From contig CAVZBZ010000013.1 in NCBI GenBank assembly GCA_963773665.1, positions 186,001 to 250,000 of the forward strand: a stretch of DNA of 64,000 bases, read 5' to 3'. The notes beneath the pieces are model-generated. The model did no database searches, was not told the DNA's origin, and saw nothing but the letters and a program-made list of their open reading frames with translations. Below, piece after piece: positions 42,219-51,700 of this stretch. Both the position numbers and the translations under genes were made by a program. Numbering within the stretch: position 1 is the stretch's first letter; each line of letters opens with the position of its first letter. Source of the DNA: DATJLY01 sp963773665 (GTDB lineage Bacteria > Pseudomonadota > Alphaproteobacteria > ATCC43930 > CGMCC-115725).

Positions 42219-44384
42219 TCAGGACATCGCCGGGGCCGCATGCCCCGCGTGCAGCGCATCGGTGAGCGGCTGAAGCAGGTCCCCGTACGGCCGCCAGCGT
42301 CCGATCGAGCTGCGGAAAATCGGCTGCCGCACCTGCGCGGCACTCGCCGTGCGGACCGGCCGCTCGGCTTCGTGGAAGGCAAGACAGGACTCGTGCCATT
42401 CCAGTCCGCAATGCGCGACGATGCGGCGGGCCTGCCCCTCGAGATCGGCGACCACCTCCTCGTAGTCGACCTCGAGCAGGACATTCGCCGGAAGCACGCC
42501 GCGCCAGTGCGCCATCATTGCCTCGTACGCGCCGTAATACCGGCCGAGCTCGCCGAGGTCGTAGGTATAGGGAAGATCGCCTGTGAAGAGTTTCGAGAAG
42601 CAGGAGACGCAGGTGTCAACGGGATCGCGCCGCGTGTGGATGATGCGAGCATTCGGCAAGATCAAATGGATGAACCCGGCGTATCGGAAATTGCCGGGAA
42701 GCTTGTCGGTAACGCGCAATGCCGTGGGCGCGCCGCGCGTGACGCGATCGACATAGCTTCCGCCGAGCGCGCGCAATTGCTCGCCCGATAGTGCAGGCAC
42801 GATTTCGGGAAACTCGGTCTTGGCGCCCGCGACCGCCGCGATCTCGCCGATGCATCGATCGAGGTCGGACAATTCGCCGGCGCCATGCACCTGCGGATGG
42901 CTCGCAAGGATCTGCTCGACGAGCGTGCTGCCGGACCGCGGCATGCCCAGAATGAAGATGGGCACCGGCGAAGCGTGGCCTTCGCCGCCTTTCGCCTCGA
43001 TCAACTGCTTGGACAGCACGCTGCGGAGGCGATCGAAGTAAGCGAGCGTCGCCCCTTCGTCGTAGTCGATCTCGCGCCGCTTCAATGCGGCGCCCGCGAG
43101 CAGGTGACGGAACGAATCTGCGTGCCTGCCGGCCTCGCCGAGCATCTTGCCCAGGGCGTAATGGAGATAGATCCGCTCGTCCGGCGGAAGGGACGCGGCC
43201 TTTCGCGCGGCCCGCTCGAGCGCCGCAAGATGCGGATCGCCCTCGGCGAACCGCTTCACGCTGGCGAGATGGAAGTGGAACTTGGGCCGATCGGGCGCGA
43301 TCTCGACCGCCTTCTCGAACGCCGCGCGCGCCTCCGCGATCCGGCCGATCTCGACCGATATGACGCCGATCTTGGCATAGGCATCGGCATGGCGCGGGGC
43401 AAGGGCGATCGCGCTTTCGCACTGCGCAATCGCGTCCGCCGGCCGGTCCAGCAGCGCGAATACGGTGCCGAGATTGTAATGCGCATCGACATGATCGGGT
43501 TTCAGGGCAAGCGCCCGCTCCAAGCTCGCCGCCGCTTCTTCCGGGCGGCCCATGAGCTGCAGCGCGCTCCCGAGATTGTTGTGCGCTTCGGCATCGTCGG
43601 GTTGCAAGGCGATCGCGCGGCGAAGATGCGACACTGCTTCCTCGTACCGTCGCATCTCCGTCAGGAGCCCGCCGATATTGGTCTCGATCTGGGCGTTTTG
43701 CGGCTTGAGCGCAAGCGCGCGGCGATAATGCTCGAGCGCCTCTTCATGCCGTTTCATGAGTTGCAGCGCGTATCCCAGATTTTCGTGCGTCTCGGCGTGA
43801 TCCGGCCGGATCGCAAGCGCCTTGCGATAGTGCTTCACCGCGGCGTCGCGACGGCCGAGACGCATCAGCGCCACGCCAAGCCGATTGATCGCGTCGAAGG
43901 AGGCAGGATTGAGCCGAACCGCCTGTTCGAACGCCGCGGCCGCCTCGGCATTTCGTCCAAGCGTCTGCAGGGCCTTGCCGAGATTGCTGTATCCGTCGGC
44001 GGATTTGGACGGGAGCGTGAGCGATTTGCGCAGGAGCTTCACGCCCTCCTCGAGCTCGCCCGTCTGGAGACGGATAATGCCCAGATTGTGCAGCGCCCCC
44101 CCATGCCGCGGTTCGGCGGCAAGGATGTCGCGGTACAGGCTCGCCGCCAGTTCGAGGCGGCCCTCCTGATGCAGGGCAACGGCCCGCTGATAGACCTGGG
44201 CCGTTGCGATTGGCGGCGGCAAACCGGAATTCACCATCTGGAGGCCCCGAATGGCGTCGATATACTTCGCGACTCGGAAATATATAGCCACCTTCGCGCA
44301 ATTTCGCATGAAGCGGGGCAAAAGAGCTTCATTAACGCTCCTGTTCTTGACAGAGCTGCGAGCCCCTCGCATAGTCCGCTCCAT
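42219..44384 (-). CDS. TPR-repeat sulfotransferase
   Basis: A protein of up to 721 residues. The N-terminal two thirds hold about ten tetratricopeptide repeats (AEAHNNLGSALQLMGRPEEAAASLERALALKPDHVDAHYNLG). From about 470 a sulfotransferase domain follows, with the PAPS-binding PVPIFILGMPRSGSTLVEQILASHPQ and HTRRDPVDTCVSCFSKLF. The enzyme would sulfate a glycan or protein using PAPS, which the window's CysD/CysNC can make. The first 49 residues are not TPR-like; a start at 44237 is possible, though 44372 has a better ribosome site. Confidence 0.85.
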   Translation of the reverse strand: MERTMRGARSSVKNRSVNEALLPRFMRNCAKVAIYFRVAKYIDAIRGLQMVNSGLPPPIATAQVYQRAVALHQEGRLELAASLYRDILAAEPRHGGALHNLGIIRLQTGELEEGVKLLRKSLTLPSKSADGYSNLGKALQTLGRNAEAAAAFEQAVRLNPASFDAINRLGVALMRLGRRDAAVKHYRKALAIRPDHAETHENLGYALQLMKRHEEALEHYRRALALKPQNAQIETNIGGLLTEMRRYEEAVSHLRRAIALQPDDAEAHNNLGSALQLMGRPEEAAASLERALALKPDHVDAHYNLGTVFALLDRPADAIAQCESAIALAPRHADAYAKIGVISVEIGRIAEARAAFEKAVEIAPDRPKFHFHLASVKRFAEGDPHLAALERAARKAASLPPDERIYLHYALGKMLGEAGRHADSFRHLLAGAALKRREIDYDEGATLAYFDRLRSVLSKQLIEAKGGEGHASPVPIFILGMPRSGSTLVEQILASHPQVHGAGELSDLDRCIGEIAAVAGAKTEFPEIVPALSGEQLRALGGSYVDRVTRGAPTALRVTDKLPGNFRYAGFIHLILPNARIIHTRRDPVDTCVSCFSKLFTGDLPYTYDLGELGRYYGAYEAMMAHWRGVLPANVLLEVDYEEVVADLEGQARRIVAHCGLEWHESCLAFHEAERPVRTASAAQVRQPIFRSSIGRWRPYGDLLQPLTDALHAGHAAPAMS

Positions 44385-44454
44385 CCTGGAAGTAATGTGA
44401 AGCGTGGCGCACGGGCGCGTGTGCCGGCCGAATGGCGTGCAACGGGAATTCTCG

Positions 44455-45651
44455 ATGAAGCGCGGGCGCCGGTCGGTTCTTCTTGTTGTCGAGAATCTTC
44501 CGGTGCCCTACGACCGTCGCGTCTGGCAGGAAGCGCTCGCGCTCAATCGCGCCGGATTCAGGGTAAGCGTCCTTTCGCCCGCGACGAAACGCCATCCGAA
44601 GCTGTTCGAGACGATCGACGAGGTCGCGATCTTCCGCTACCCGATGCTGATCGAGGGCGAGAGCCATCTCGGCCTCATCGGCGAATATCTGTGGAGCTTC
44701 ATCTGCATTTTCTTCGGCACGATCTATATCGCGATCCGAAGGGGCTTCCACATCGTTCACTTCGCCAATCCGCCGGAAATCTATTTTCCGATCTGCTTTC
44801 TTTGGCGGATGCTCGGCGTGAAAGTCGTGTTCGATCACCACGATCTGTCGCCCGAGCTGTTCGTCACCAAATATGGCGCGCGGCATCTGCCGATCCTGTC
44901 GTTCCTTTATTTCGCCGAACGGATGACGTTCCGCGCCGCGCACAAGGTGATCAGCACGAACGAAAGCTACAAGGCGATCGCCGTGGGTCGCGGCGGCCGC
45001 GATCAGGCCAACGTCGTCGTGGTCCGCAATTCGCCCGATCCGGAGCGGTTCTCGATTCTGCCGCCCGAGCCCGCGCTGAAGCGCAACGCCCGCTGGCTCG
45101 TCACGTTCCTCGGCGAAATCGGCGAGCAGGACGGCGTCAACATCCTGATACGCGCGCTCAAGGAAATCCGCGCGCGCCTCGGCGAAGGCGCGGTCCATTG
45201 CGCCGTGCTCGGCGCCGGCCCCTTCTTCGAGCGCCTGGTCCGCTACGCGCAGAGCGAACGGGTCAACGACATGATCACCTTCACGGGCCGCGCGGACAAC
45301 GCCACCATCTGCCGCTATCTCTCGACCACCAACGTCGCCGTCGATCCGTGCCCCTATTCGCCCCATGCCGATGCCAGCACGGCGACGAAGATCATGGAGT
45401 ACATGTTCTTTCGCCTGCCGATCGTCGCCTTCGACCTGACCGAGACGCGCCGCTCGGCGGCCGACACGGCGATCTATGCGCGCCGCACGGACGAGCGCGA
45501 TTTCTGCGAAAAGATTATCGGATTGTTAAATGATCCGGCGCAGCGTCAGGCGCTCGGTTTGGCCGGCCGCGCGCGCCTCGAGCGCGATCTCGCCTGGTCC
45601 AATTCGGCCGCGACGCTCGTCGGCTTCATGGAGAGCCTTGCCGCCGCCTGA
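44455..45651 (+). CDS. Glycosyltransferase family 4 (EPS locus)
   Basis: 398 residues from the ATG at 44455, preceded by GGGA. The N-terminal half starts RSVLLVVENLPVPYDRRVWQEALALNRAGFRVSVLSP and continues with VVFDHHDLSPELF. The donor domain has WLVTFLGEIGEQDGVNILIRAL, CAVLGAGPFFERLV, DPCPYSPHADASTATKIMEYMFFRLPIVAFDLTETR. This resembles the EPS-linked WbuB/Fuc4NAc transferase-like branch. It probably adds a sugar to the lipid-linked EPS unit, and stands upstream of the export genes. Confidence 0.87.
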   Translation: MKRGRRSVLLVVENLPVPYDRRVWQEALALNRAGFRVSVLSPATKRHPKLFETIDEVAIFRYPMLIEGESHLGLIGEYLWSFICIFFGTIYIAIRRGFHIVHFANPPEIYFPICFLWRMLGVKVVFDHHDLSPELFVTKYGARHLPILSFLYFAERMTFRAAHKVISTNESYKAIAVGRGGRDQANVVVVRNSPDPERFSILPPEPALKRNARWLVTFLGEIGEQDGVNILIRALKEIRARLGEGAVHCAVLGAGPFFERLVRYAQSERVNDMITFTGRADNATICRYLSTTNVAVDPCPYSPHADASTATKIMEYMFFRLPIVAFDLTETRRSAADTAIYARRTDERDFCEKIIGLLNDPAQRQALGLAGRARLERDLAWSNSAATLVGFMESLAAA

Positions 45652-45796
45652 CGCGAGCGCCGGAACCCGGCGCGCCAAGACTTCACGCGCACGGCAATTC
45701 ATCATATCATTACCCTTTTTATGGACTTTGATTGGAGCGCACAGTATCGTCCCCGGAATTGCGCTGGGGGGAATCGCAATTTTATCAGGTCGCTCG

Positions 45797-46513
45797 ATGA
45801 CGCGCTGGACGATCGCTGTATCGTTGCTGCTCCTCTTCTTCGTCATGGTCGGCTGCGCCTCGGTCTCGAGCAAACTGCCGGCCGCCCCGCGCATCGGCTA
45901 CGGCCCACCCGAGAGTCAGCCGGAATACCGTCTGCAGGCCGGCGACGTGGTCGAATTGGACGTGGCGACGAATCCCGAACTGACGCAACAGGCCATTGTC
46001 AACCCCGACGGGCGTGTGTCGTTCCAATACGCGCCGAACATTGCCGCAGCCGGCCATACGCTTCCCGAAGTCAGCAAGACCGTCGCGGCGGATTATCACG
46101 CGGCGAACGAGAGCAATTTCCAGGTTGTGCTGCGCAGCACGGGCGGAACGCGCGTCTATGTCACCGGCGAGGTGGCGCTGCCGAGCGAAGTCGTGGTGAA
46201 TGGGCCGATCTCGGCGCTGGGCGCGATCAGCCGCGCCGGCGGCTTCAAGATCACGGCACAGACGGGCGAAGTGGTCCTGATGCGCCTGGACAACGAATCG
46301 AAGCCGCAGCTTTTTGCGATCGATGCCGGGGCGGCGATGGACGGAACGGATCCCGGCGCCAACGTGCAGCTGCAGCCCTATGACGTGCTTTATGTCCCGC
46401 GCGACCGCTTCTCCAATGTGAGCCTCTTGTTCGAGCGCATCCGCAATGCGATTCCTTTCAGCTCGTCCTTCAGCTACGCATATTTCCTGAATTCTCCAAC
46501 ATCGACGCGCTAA
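45797..46513 (+). CDS. Polysaccharide export lipoprotein (Wza/EpsE-like)
   Basis: 238 residues from the ATG at 45797. It has a lipoprotein signal (LLLLFFVMVGCAS) followed by a poly-export domain (EYRLQAGDVVELDVATNPELTQQAIVNPDGRVSFQYAPNIAAAG) and an SLBB-like segment (RVYVTGEVALPSEVVVNGPISALGAISRAGG). It would form the outer-membrane channel part of EPS export. It is short compared with Wza, as usual for the EpsE type found in PEP-CTERM EPS loci. It is followed after 18 bp by the chain-length gene. Confidence 0.9.
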   Translation: MTRWTIAVSLLLLFFVMVGCASVSSKLPAAPRIGYGPPESQPEYRLQAGDVVELDVATNPELTQQAIVNPDGRVSFQYAPNIAAAGHTLPEVSKTVAADYHAANESNFQVVLRSTGGTRVYVTGEVALPSEVVVNGPISALGAISRAGGFKITAQTGEVVLMRLDNESKPQLFAIDAGAAMDGTDPGANVQLQPYDVLYVPRDRFSNVSLLFERIRNAIPFSSSFSYAYFLNSPTSTR

Positions 46514-46531
46514 CGGCCGGGCCGGTTTGAA

Positions 46532-48037
46532 ATGGTCATACAGCTCTCGACGCCGAGTATCGTCTATGTCTGCTTCCGCCAGTGGAAGTGGATCGCGGGC
46601 TTGGTTGTGTTCTGCATCCTTGTCGCAGTCGTCTACTGCCTCATGGCGACGCCGCTCTATGAATCCGACGCGCAGCTTGTCGTGAATTTCGGCGAACAGC
46701 CGATGCAGACGCCGGGCGCGCAGGGGCCGACGCCCGCGAGCCAGACGCCGACCGACTATGACGAGGTCGTCAATTCCTACCTTCTCATTCTTCAGGGGAA
46801 CGCGCTCGCGGCGCAGGTCATCAAGGAAGTCGGCCCCGAGAAGATGTATCCCAAATATTACGGCGACAGCTGGGTGAACCATTCGCTCGAAGCGGTCACG
46901 AAGTTCCTCGGCACCTACAAGACGCCGTTCGAGCGCGCGGTCAACCATTTCGTCAGCAAGGATCTCGATGTCGAATTGGCGCGCGACTCGAACGTGATCC
47001 AGATCGCGCTCCTCAATGCCGATCCGCTCGTCGCGCAGAAGGCCGAGGCGCTTCTCATCGATCATTTCCTGGAACAGATGGCGAAGATCGGACGCGATCC
47101 GCAGCTCAATTTCATTCAGGCCCAGGTTGCGGTCTACCGCGACAGCGTCACCAAGGCCCAGAATGCGATGCAGTCGTTCCAGCAGAAGAACGGCATCTCG
47201 GCGATGGACGAGGAGACCTCCTATCTCCTGAAGCAACGCTCGGATCTCGAAGGTCAGGTCAACGCCAACGATGTCCAGATCGCCTCGGACAAGCGCAAGA
47301 TCGAGATCCTGGCCGCGCAGCTCGGAGAGCTCAAGCAGCTGGTCGATCTCCCCGAGCAGAATCGCGACCCGGCGCTCGATGCCGCCCGGACCCAGCTCGT
47401 CGCCCTTCAGGTGCGACAGCAGACGCTGCGCGCCAGCTTTTCCGCCGGCAGCCCGGTGGTCAAGGATGTCGAGGTGCAGATCCAGAAGTTGAACGACTAC
47501 ATCGCCGGCTTCTCGGGCGACACGAACCTCCATCAGACCGCGCCCAATCCGACCTATGCTTCGACGCAGTCGACATGGCTGCAGGCGCAATCGGACCTCG
47601 AGGGAGCGCTCAAGGCGAAGCCCGCGCTCGACAGCCAGCTGCAGCAGGTGAATGCGCGGCTGGCGGAACGGGCGCAGGAGCAGTCCGAATATCAGGATCT
47701 GGTCCGGGAATATCAGATCGACGACGCGAATTACCGGACCTACTTGCAAGGCGTGCAGCAGGCGCGGGTTGCGGAGGATCTCAACAAGGAGAAGTTCACG
47801 ACGCTCCGCATCTTCGATCCGGCGGCGGTTCAGAGCTCGATCCCCGCCCAGCCGAAAGCCCTCCTGCTGATCGCCGCCGCCACGGTGATCGGCCTGGTGT
47901 TCGGCTTCGGCACGGCCTTCCTGCGCGAGGGCTGGGACGAGCGGCTCAACATGCCGTGGCAGGTCAACCAGACGGTCGGCCTGCCGGTGCTCGGCTCGAT
48001 GGGCTTGATCGAACCCGGCGGCGCCAGGCCGGGTTAG
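46532..48037 (+). CDS. Chain-length determinant / Wzz-GumC-like protein
   Basis: 501 residues with one helix near the N-terminus (WIAGLVVFCILVAVVYCLMATPLYESDAQLVV), a long periplasmic coiled-coil block between about 180 and 420, and a C-terminal helix (ALLLIAAATVIGLVFGFGTAFLREG). It controls EPS chain length and bridges the export channel. It lacks the C-terminal tyrosine kinase of Wzc; a separate BY-kinase is at 56230-56961. It follows the Wza-like gene and is 3 bp before the Cys-rich gene. Confidence 0.9.
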   Translation: MVIQLSTPSIVYVCFRQWKWIAGLVVFCILVAVVYCLMATPLYESDAQLVVNFGEQPMQTPGAQGPTPASQTPTDYDEVVNSYLLILQGNALAAQVIKEVGPEKMYPKYYGDSWVNHSLEAVTKFLGTYKTPFERAVNHFVSKDLDVELARDSNVIQIALLNADPLVAQKAEALLIDHFLEQMAKIGRDPQLNFIQAQVAVYRDSVTKAQNAMQSFQQKNGISAMDEETSYLLKQRSDLEGQVNANDVQIASDKRKIEILAAQLGELKQLVDLPEQNRDPALDAARTQLVALQVRQQTLRASFSAGSPVVKDVEVQIQKLNDYIAGFSGDTNLHQTAPNPTYASTQSTWLQAQSDLEGALKAKPALDSQLQQVNARLAERAQEQSEYQDLVREYQIDDANYRTYLQGVQQARVAEDLNKEKFTTLRIFDPAAVQSSIPAQPKALLLIAAATVIGLVFGFGTAFLREGWDERLNMPWQVNQTVGLPVLGSMGLIEPGGARPG

Positions 48038-48040
48038 CGG

Positions 48041-48661
48041 ATGTTCACCCGCATCCTTGCCATTCTCGTAGCGATCGGCGTCTGCATGCCGGCGCTTGCC
48101 CAGACCGGCGGCGACATCGTGCCGCGAATCGTCGGCGTTCCCCAGACATACGGCAATATCGTGCCGAACGAAACTCCGACAAAGATCGTGCCCCCGGTGG
48201 CGCCGCCAAATCAGAACCAGGGAGCGCCGCTCTTCGGCCAAAGCTGGCCGCAGATCGGGCCGCAGCCGGCCCCCTCCCTAGCGCCGCCGAGCCGGTGTCC
48301 GCCGGGCTATATCGAGTCGCCCAGCTCGCTCGGGCAGGGGCACATGGTCGTCTGCGTCGTGCTGACCGAGAATTTCGGCAAGTCCCTGACCGGACGGCCA
48401 ATCTACGGCGGCGGGCTCTCCGTCGCGACGGCGATCAACGGTATGCCGACCGGTCAGCTTCCGACCGCGCTCCCGCCCGGCCCCGAGGGGGCGGCGGGCG
48501 GGCGGTGCGGCCTGATGGGGTCGAATTATTACGCCTGCGGCCGAGGCGGAACCGAATGCTGCATGGCAAGCCAGGACAATCCGTGCTTTGCCGGCGCCTT
48601 CGCGTGCTCGGTGCCGATGAACGCGCCGGGGCCGCGGCACGCATGTTGCCTCTCCCGCTGA
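48041..48661 (+). CDS. Secreted Cys-rich protein of unknown function
   Basis: 206 residues. The signal peptide MFTRILAILVAIGVCMPALAQ is followed by a Pro/Asn-rich linker. A compact C-terminal region has ten Cys in the mature protein (SRCPPGY, VVCVV, GRCGLMG, YACGRG, ECCMAS, NPCFAG, FACSVP and a final ACC). The even number and regular spacing point to disulfide bonding in the periplasm or outside. I do not recognise the fold. Position 3 bp after the chain-length gene suggests a part in EPS assembly or attachment. Confidence 0.7.
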   Translation: MFTRILAILVAIGVCMPALAQTGGDIVPRIVGVPQTYGNIVPNETPTKIVPPVAPPNQNQGAPLFGQSWPQIGPQPAPSLAPPSRCPPGYIESPSSLGQGHMVVCVVLTENFGKSLTGRPIYGGGLSVATAINGMPTGQLPTALPPGPEGAAGGRCGLMGSNYYACGRGGTECCMASQDNPCFAGAFACSVPMNAPGPRHACCLSR

Positions 48662-48709
48662 CGCCGCGGTTCGTCGCCGGCGACGCGGGCTAGACGGTTT
48701 CCGGCCGCG

Positions 48710-50062
48710 GTGTTCGCCGGAATGCTGCATCGCTTCGCGCGATCCAAGGAATTCTTGCGCAGCAGGACATTCCTGCTGCTCGACCAGCTCTGCTTCTCGC
48801 TCACGAATTTTCTGCTGACCATCACGCTCGCGCGGAGCTATTCCGAATCGGCGTTCGCCGCATTTGGCGTCGGGCTCTCCATCGCCCTGATGGCCCAGGC
48901 CGTCCAGCGCAACCTCTACATCATGCGCTTCGCGCTGCTGCCGCCGCGCGCGGGCAGGCGGTACATGTCCGCCGTGGTGGCCGAGCATATCATCGTCGTG
49001 GCGCTTCTCGCGCTCGTCGCTTCGGTCTGGGCGGTCGCTGCGCTTTTCCTCGACGGCAGCGGGTTCGTCGTGCTGACGGCGTTCTCGACGATCGTTTGCG
49101 GCTTCGTCTATTTTCAAGTCGAGTTCGATCGCGCGGTGCAGGTGAAGCGCAATTCGCCGGCCGGCGCATTCGTCCTGTCGTTCCTTTATCTCTGCACGAT
49201 CCTCGTCCTGGCGGGGCTCGCGCGCTTCATCGCGCTGCCGTTTCCGTTGTTCATGGCGGGGCTCGTCGTCTTCTGCGCGCTCAAGGGGGCGTGGCTCGCG
49301 ATCTTCGTCGCCCGGCCGCGCTGGCGCTGGGGCATCCATTTCATGCTCCAGGACTTGAAGCATTACGGGCTCTCCGCGCTCATGATCGCCGCCACTTCGG
49401 CGGGGTACACCCATGTTCCCGTCATGGTGCTCGCGGCCGAGTACCCGCCGTCGGAGGTCGCGACGTTCATAGCGGTGCGAAGCCTGATGCAGCCGGTGAT
49501 GCTCATCTTCAGGAGCTTCGACGCGTTCGACAAAAATCGCTTCCGCAATGCCAGCGGCGGCAGCATCTTCGGAGCGCGGCGGGTGTTCTGGCGCACCTTT
49601 CTCGGCTATGGCGCGGCGGGCCTTGCCGGCATCCTGATCATGAGCATCGCGCCCAACGCGATCATCCGTCTCGCCTATGGGGCAAAGTACGCCGGCGCGG
49701 GCATGCTGCTCCTCGCCTGGTGCCTGTTCGCGACCCTCATCGGCATGGTCCTGCCGGTCATGTCGGTGGTGCGGCTCGTGCGCAAGGATCACACGTTTGC
49801 GACGTGGTCGGTGGCCGCGGCGTCGCTCGGCACCCTTCTTGCCCTGGTGCTCTGCCGTCCGTTCGGCAGCACGGGGGCGATGGCGGCGTTGCTGTCCGGC
49901 GCTGCCCTCTCGGTGATCGGAGGATTGATCACGATCCGGAGCATTGTCTTCGGCCGGATCGACGGACAGCTGCCGAGCTATCGGGTGGCGCGGGCGCCGG
50001 GCGGCCGGCGCAAGGCCGCGCCGGTGTCGCAGGAAGGCGATGGCGGCGCGCTCTCGCTGTGA
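48710..50062 (+). CDS. Wzx-like polysaccharide flippase / MATE-type membrane protein
   Basis: 450 residues with about twelve hydrophobic helices (for example FLLLDQLCFSLTNFLLTITLARSYSESAFAAFGVGLSIALMAQA and FLGYGAAGLAGILIMSIAPNAIIRLAYGAKYAGAGMLLLAWCLFATLIGMVLPVMSVVRLV). The order of helices and the lack of soluble domains fit the Wzx/MOP superfamily. It would move lipid-linked EPS units across the inner membrane. The start shown is the first in the frame; an ATG at 48722 is close by. Confidence 0.75.
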   Translation: MFAGMLHRFARSKEFLRSRTFLLLDQLCFSLTNFLLTITLARSYSESAFAAFGVGLSIALMAQAVQRNLYIMRFALLPPRAGRRYMSAVVAEHIIVVALLALVASVWAVAALFLDGSGFVVLTAFSTIVCGFVYFQVEFDRAVQVKRNSPAGAFVLSFLYLCTILVLAGLARFIALPFPLFMAGLVVFCALKGAWLAIFVARPRWRWGIHFMLQDLKHYGLSALMIAATSAGYTHVPVMVLAAEYPPSEVATFIAVRSLMQPVMLIFRSFDAFDKNRFRNASGGSIFGARRVFWRTFLGYGAAGLAGILIMSIAPNAIIRLAYGAKYAGAGMLLLAWCLFATLIGMVLPVMSVVRLVRKDHTFATWSVAAASLGTLLALVLCRPFGSTGAMAALLSGAALSVIGGLITIRSIVFGRIDGQLPSYRVARAPGGRRKAAPVSQEGDGGALSL

Positions 50063-50070
50063 ACGGCGTC

Positions 50071-50928
50071 CTACAGGCTGCGCCGCAGCAGCGCCTGGCG
50101 GATCATCCGCGGCACCGCGCCGCGCGACCAGTCGAGAATCTGCCGGTCGTCCGTTTGCGGCGCGCGCTTCAGCAGGTCGCCCATATAGCCGAGAAAGAAC
50201 AGCGCTCCTGCTCGCGGTTGCAGCGCGGCCACGTGCTTCACGGTCCGAAGCAGGCAATGCAGCGCACTCTCGCCGCGAAAATACGCCGCCCGGCCATAGT
50301 AGCGATAGTCAACGCGGGCGCCGACCTCGCGCGCTTCGGCGCGCGCGTCGGGGACGACCTCGACGGCCCATCCCCGGCTCGTCGCCTTGATCGCGGACAG
50401 CGAATTGGCGGAGGGCCCGATCGGATAGCCCGCGTCGTTGAGACATGCGCCGCGCCACATCCGGCACGATCCTCGCACCCAATTGCGCCGATGCAGGCTT
50501 TCCTTGCCGCCGCCGTCAACCGTGATCCCGCTGGTGATGCCGAGCCGCCGATTGCCTGCCATCGCCGCGAGCAGTTTTTCGTAATAGCGCGGTTCTGGAA
50601 ACGTGTCGGCATCGAGAATTCCGACGAAGTCGCCGTCGTCGATGCCGCCGTTTTCACGCAGCATGTGAAAACCCCGCGCAATGAGGCGCGCATACTTGAA
50701 GCCGACGGCATAGCTCCGTTCGCTCGTGTCCTCGTGCGTCACGAGAACGGATTTGAGCGCGCCTGCGGGCCGGATGCGCTCGAGCAGCTCGGATGTCGCG
50801 TCGGTGCTGCCGTTCTCGAGCACGATCCACAGATCGATCGGCACGCTCTGCGCCTTGAGCGCAGCCTCGATGCGCGGAATGTTGGGCGCCTCGTCGCGTG
50901 CCGGCGTGACGATCACGAGCCGCGCCAT
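50071..50928 (-). CDS. Glycosyltransferase family 2
   Basis: A 285-residue GT-A enzyme: ARLVIVTPARDEAPNIPRIEAAL gives the nucleotide-binding start, LWIVLENGSTDATSELL the second motif and VGILDADTFPEPRYYEKLL the metal-binding DxD. It adds a sugar to the growing EPS unit on the inner face. Its stop faces the end of the flippase gene (8 bp), and its start is adjacent to the methyltransferase gene, so it forms a minus-strand set with 50930-53628. Confidence 0.87.
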   Translation of the reverse strand: MARLVIVTPARDEAPNIPRIEAALKAQSVPIDLWIVLENGSTDATSELLERIRPAGALKSVLVTHEDTSERSYAVGFKYARLIARGFHMLRENGGIDDGDFVGILDADTFPEPRYYEKLLAAMAGNRRLGITSGITVDGGGKESLHRRNWVRGSCRMWRGACLNDAGYPIGPSANSLSAIKATSRGWAVEVVPDARAEAREVGARVDYRYYGRAAYFRGESALHCLLRTVKHVAALQPRAGALFFLGYMGDLLKRAPQTDDRQILDWSRGAVPRMIRQALLRRSL

Positions 50929-50929
50929 T

Positions 50930-51700
50930 CTAGTCGTCCTGCGACAACTCGGAGGCGGTCAGATTGCGCAGGCGCCTCGTCACGGCGCCCAAGGCCGAGC
51001 GCCCGACCAGGCGGAGCGCCGCGCGCAGCCCCGGATCCGTCATTTTCAGGACGTATTGGCGCGGGTGAACGATCGCAAGCGGCAGAAGCGGCCGCGCCGC
51101 CGCAAGCGCGGGACAATTCCGGACGTGATCGGCGCGGCAGAAGAGCAGCATGTTCTGGCAATAAAATCGCTGAACTTCGGGCTTGTCCCAGATCAGCGGC
51201 CGCAGCACATCGAAGACCTGATACCCGTTCCCCGCGAACAGCCGGACCCAATAATCCTGCCACTGTTCGTTGATGTGACCCGTGCCGCCCTGATACGGCA
51301 CGGCGGCCGAGAACAGGACGACCGGCGCCAGCCGCGTGAGGTCGTGCACGAATCCGGCGGCGCGGTCAGGCAGCAGATGCTCGGCCACCTCCATCGAAAT
51401 GGCCAGATCGAAACTGCGCTCGAGGCTGAACGGCTGCGACAGATCGGTCGGAATGAACAGCTCCGGCGCGATCATGAGCTGCGCGCGGTCAACATAGGCG
51501 CCGTCCAGTCCCTGGACGTCGGACGTGCCAGATTCCTGAAAGGCGCGCAGCCACCCGCCGACGCCGCACCCCACGTCGCACACCGATTTCACCGGAACGA
51601 GCGCGCGCAGCAGCGGGACGATCACGCGCGCCGAGCGGTAGGAGCCGGATTTCTGCCCGGAGTAGAACCGCGCATCGTAGAGGCCGGATTTGGATGTCAT
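50930..51700 (-). CDS. Class I SAM-dependent methyltransferase
   Basis: 256 residues from the ATG at 51700 (MTSKSGLYDARFYSGQKSGSYRSARVIVPLL), which overlaps the upstream stop by 4 bp (ATGA). The SAM loop is KSVCDVGCGVGGWLRAFQESG, then DVQGLDGAYVD and FDLAISMEVAEHL. This is the type found in EPS and LPS loci, where it methylates a sugar or a terminal residue. The open frame upstream of 51700 is a shadow of the acyltransferase. Confidence 0.85.
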   Translation of the reverse strand: MTSKSGLYDARFYSGQKSGSYRSARVIVPLLRALVPVKSVCDVGCGVGGWLRAFQESGTSDVQGLDGAYVDRAQLMIAPELFIPTDLSQPFSLERSFDLAISMEVAEHLLPDRAAGFVHDLTRLAPVVLFSAAVPYQGGTGHINEQWQDYWVRLFAGNGYQVFDVLRPLIWDKPEVQRFYCQNMLLFCRADHVRNCPALAAARPLLPLAIVHPRQYVLKMTDPGLRAALRLVGRSALGAVTRRLRNLTASELSQDD

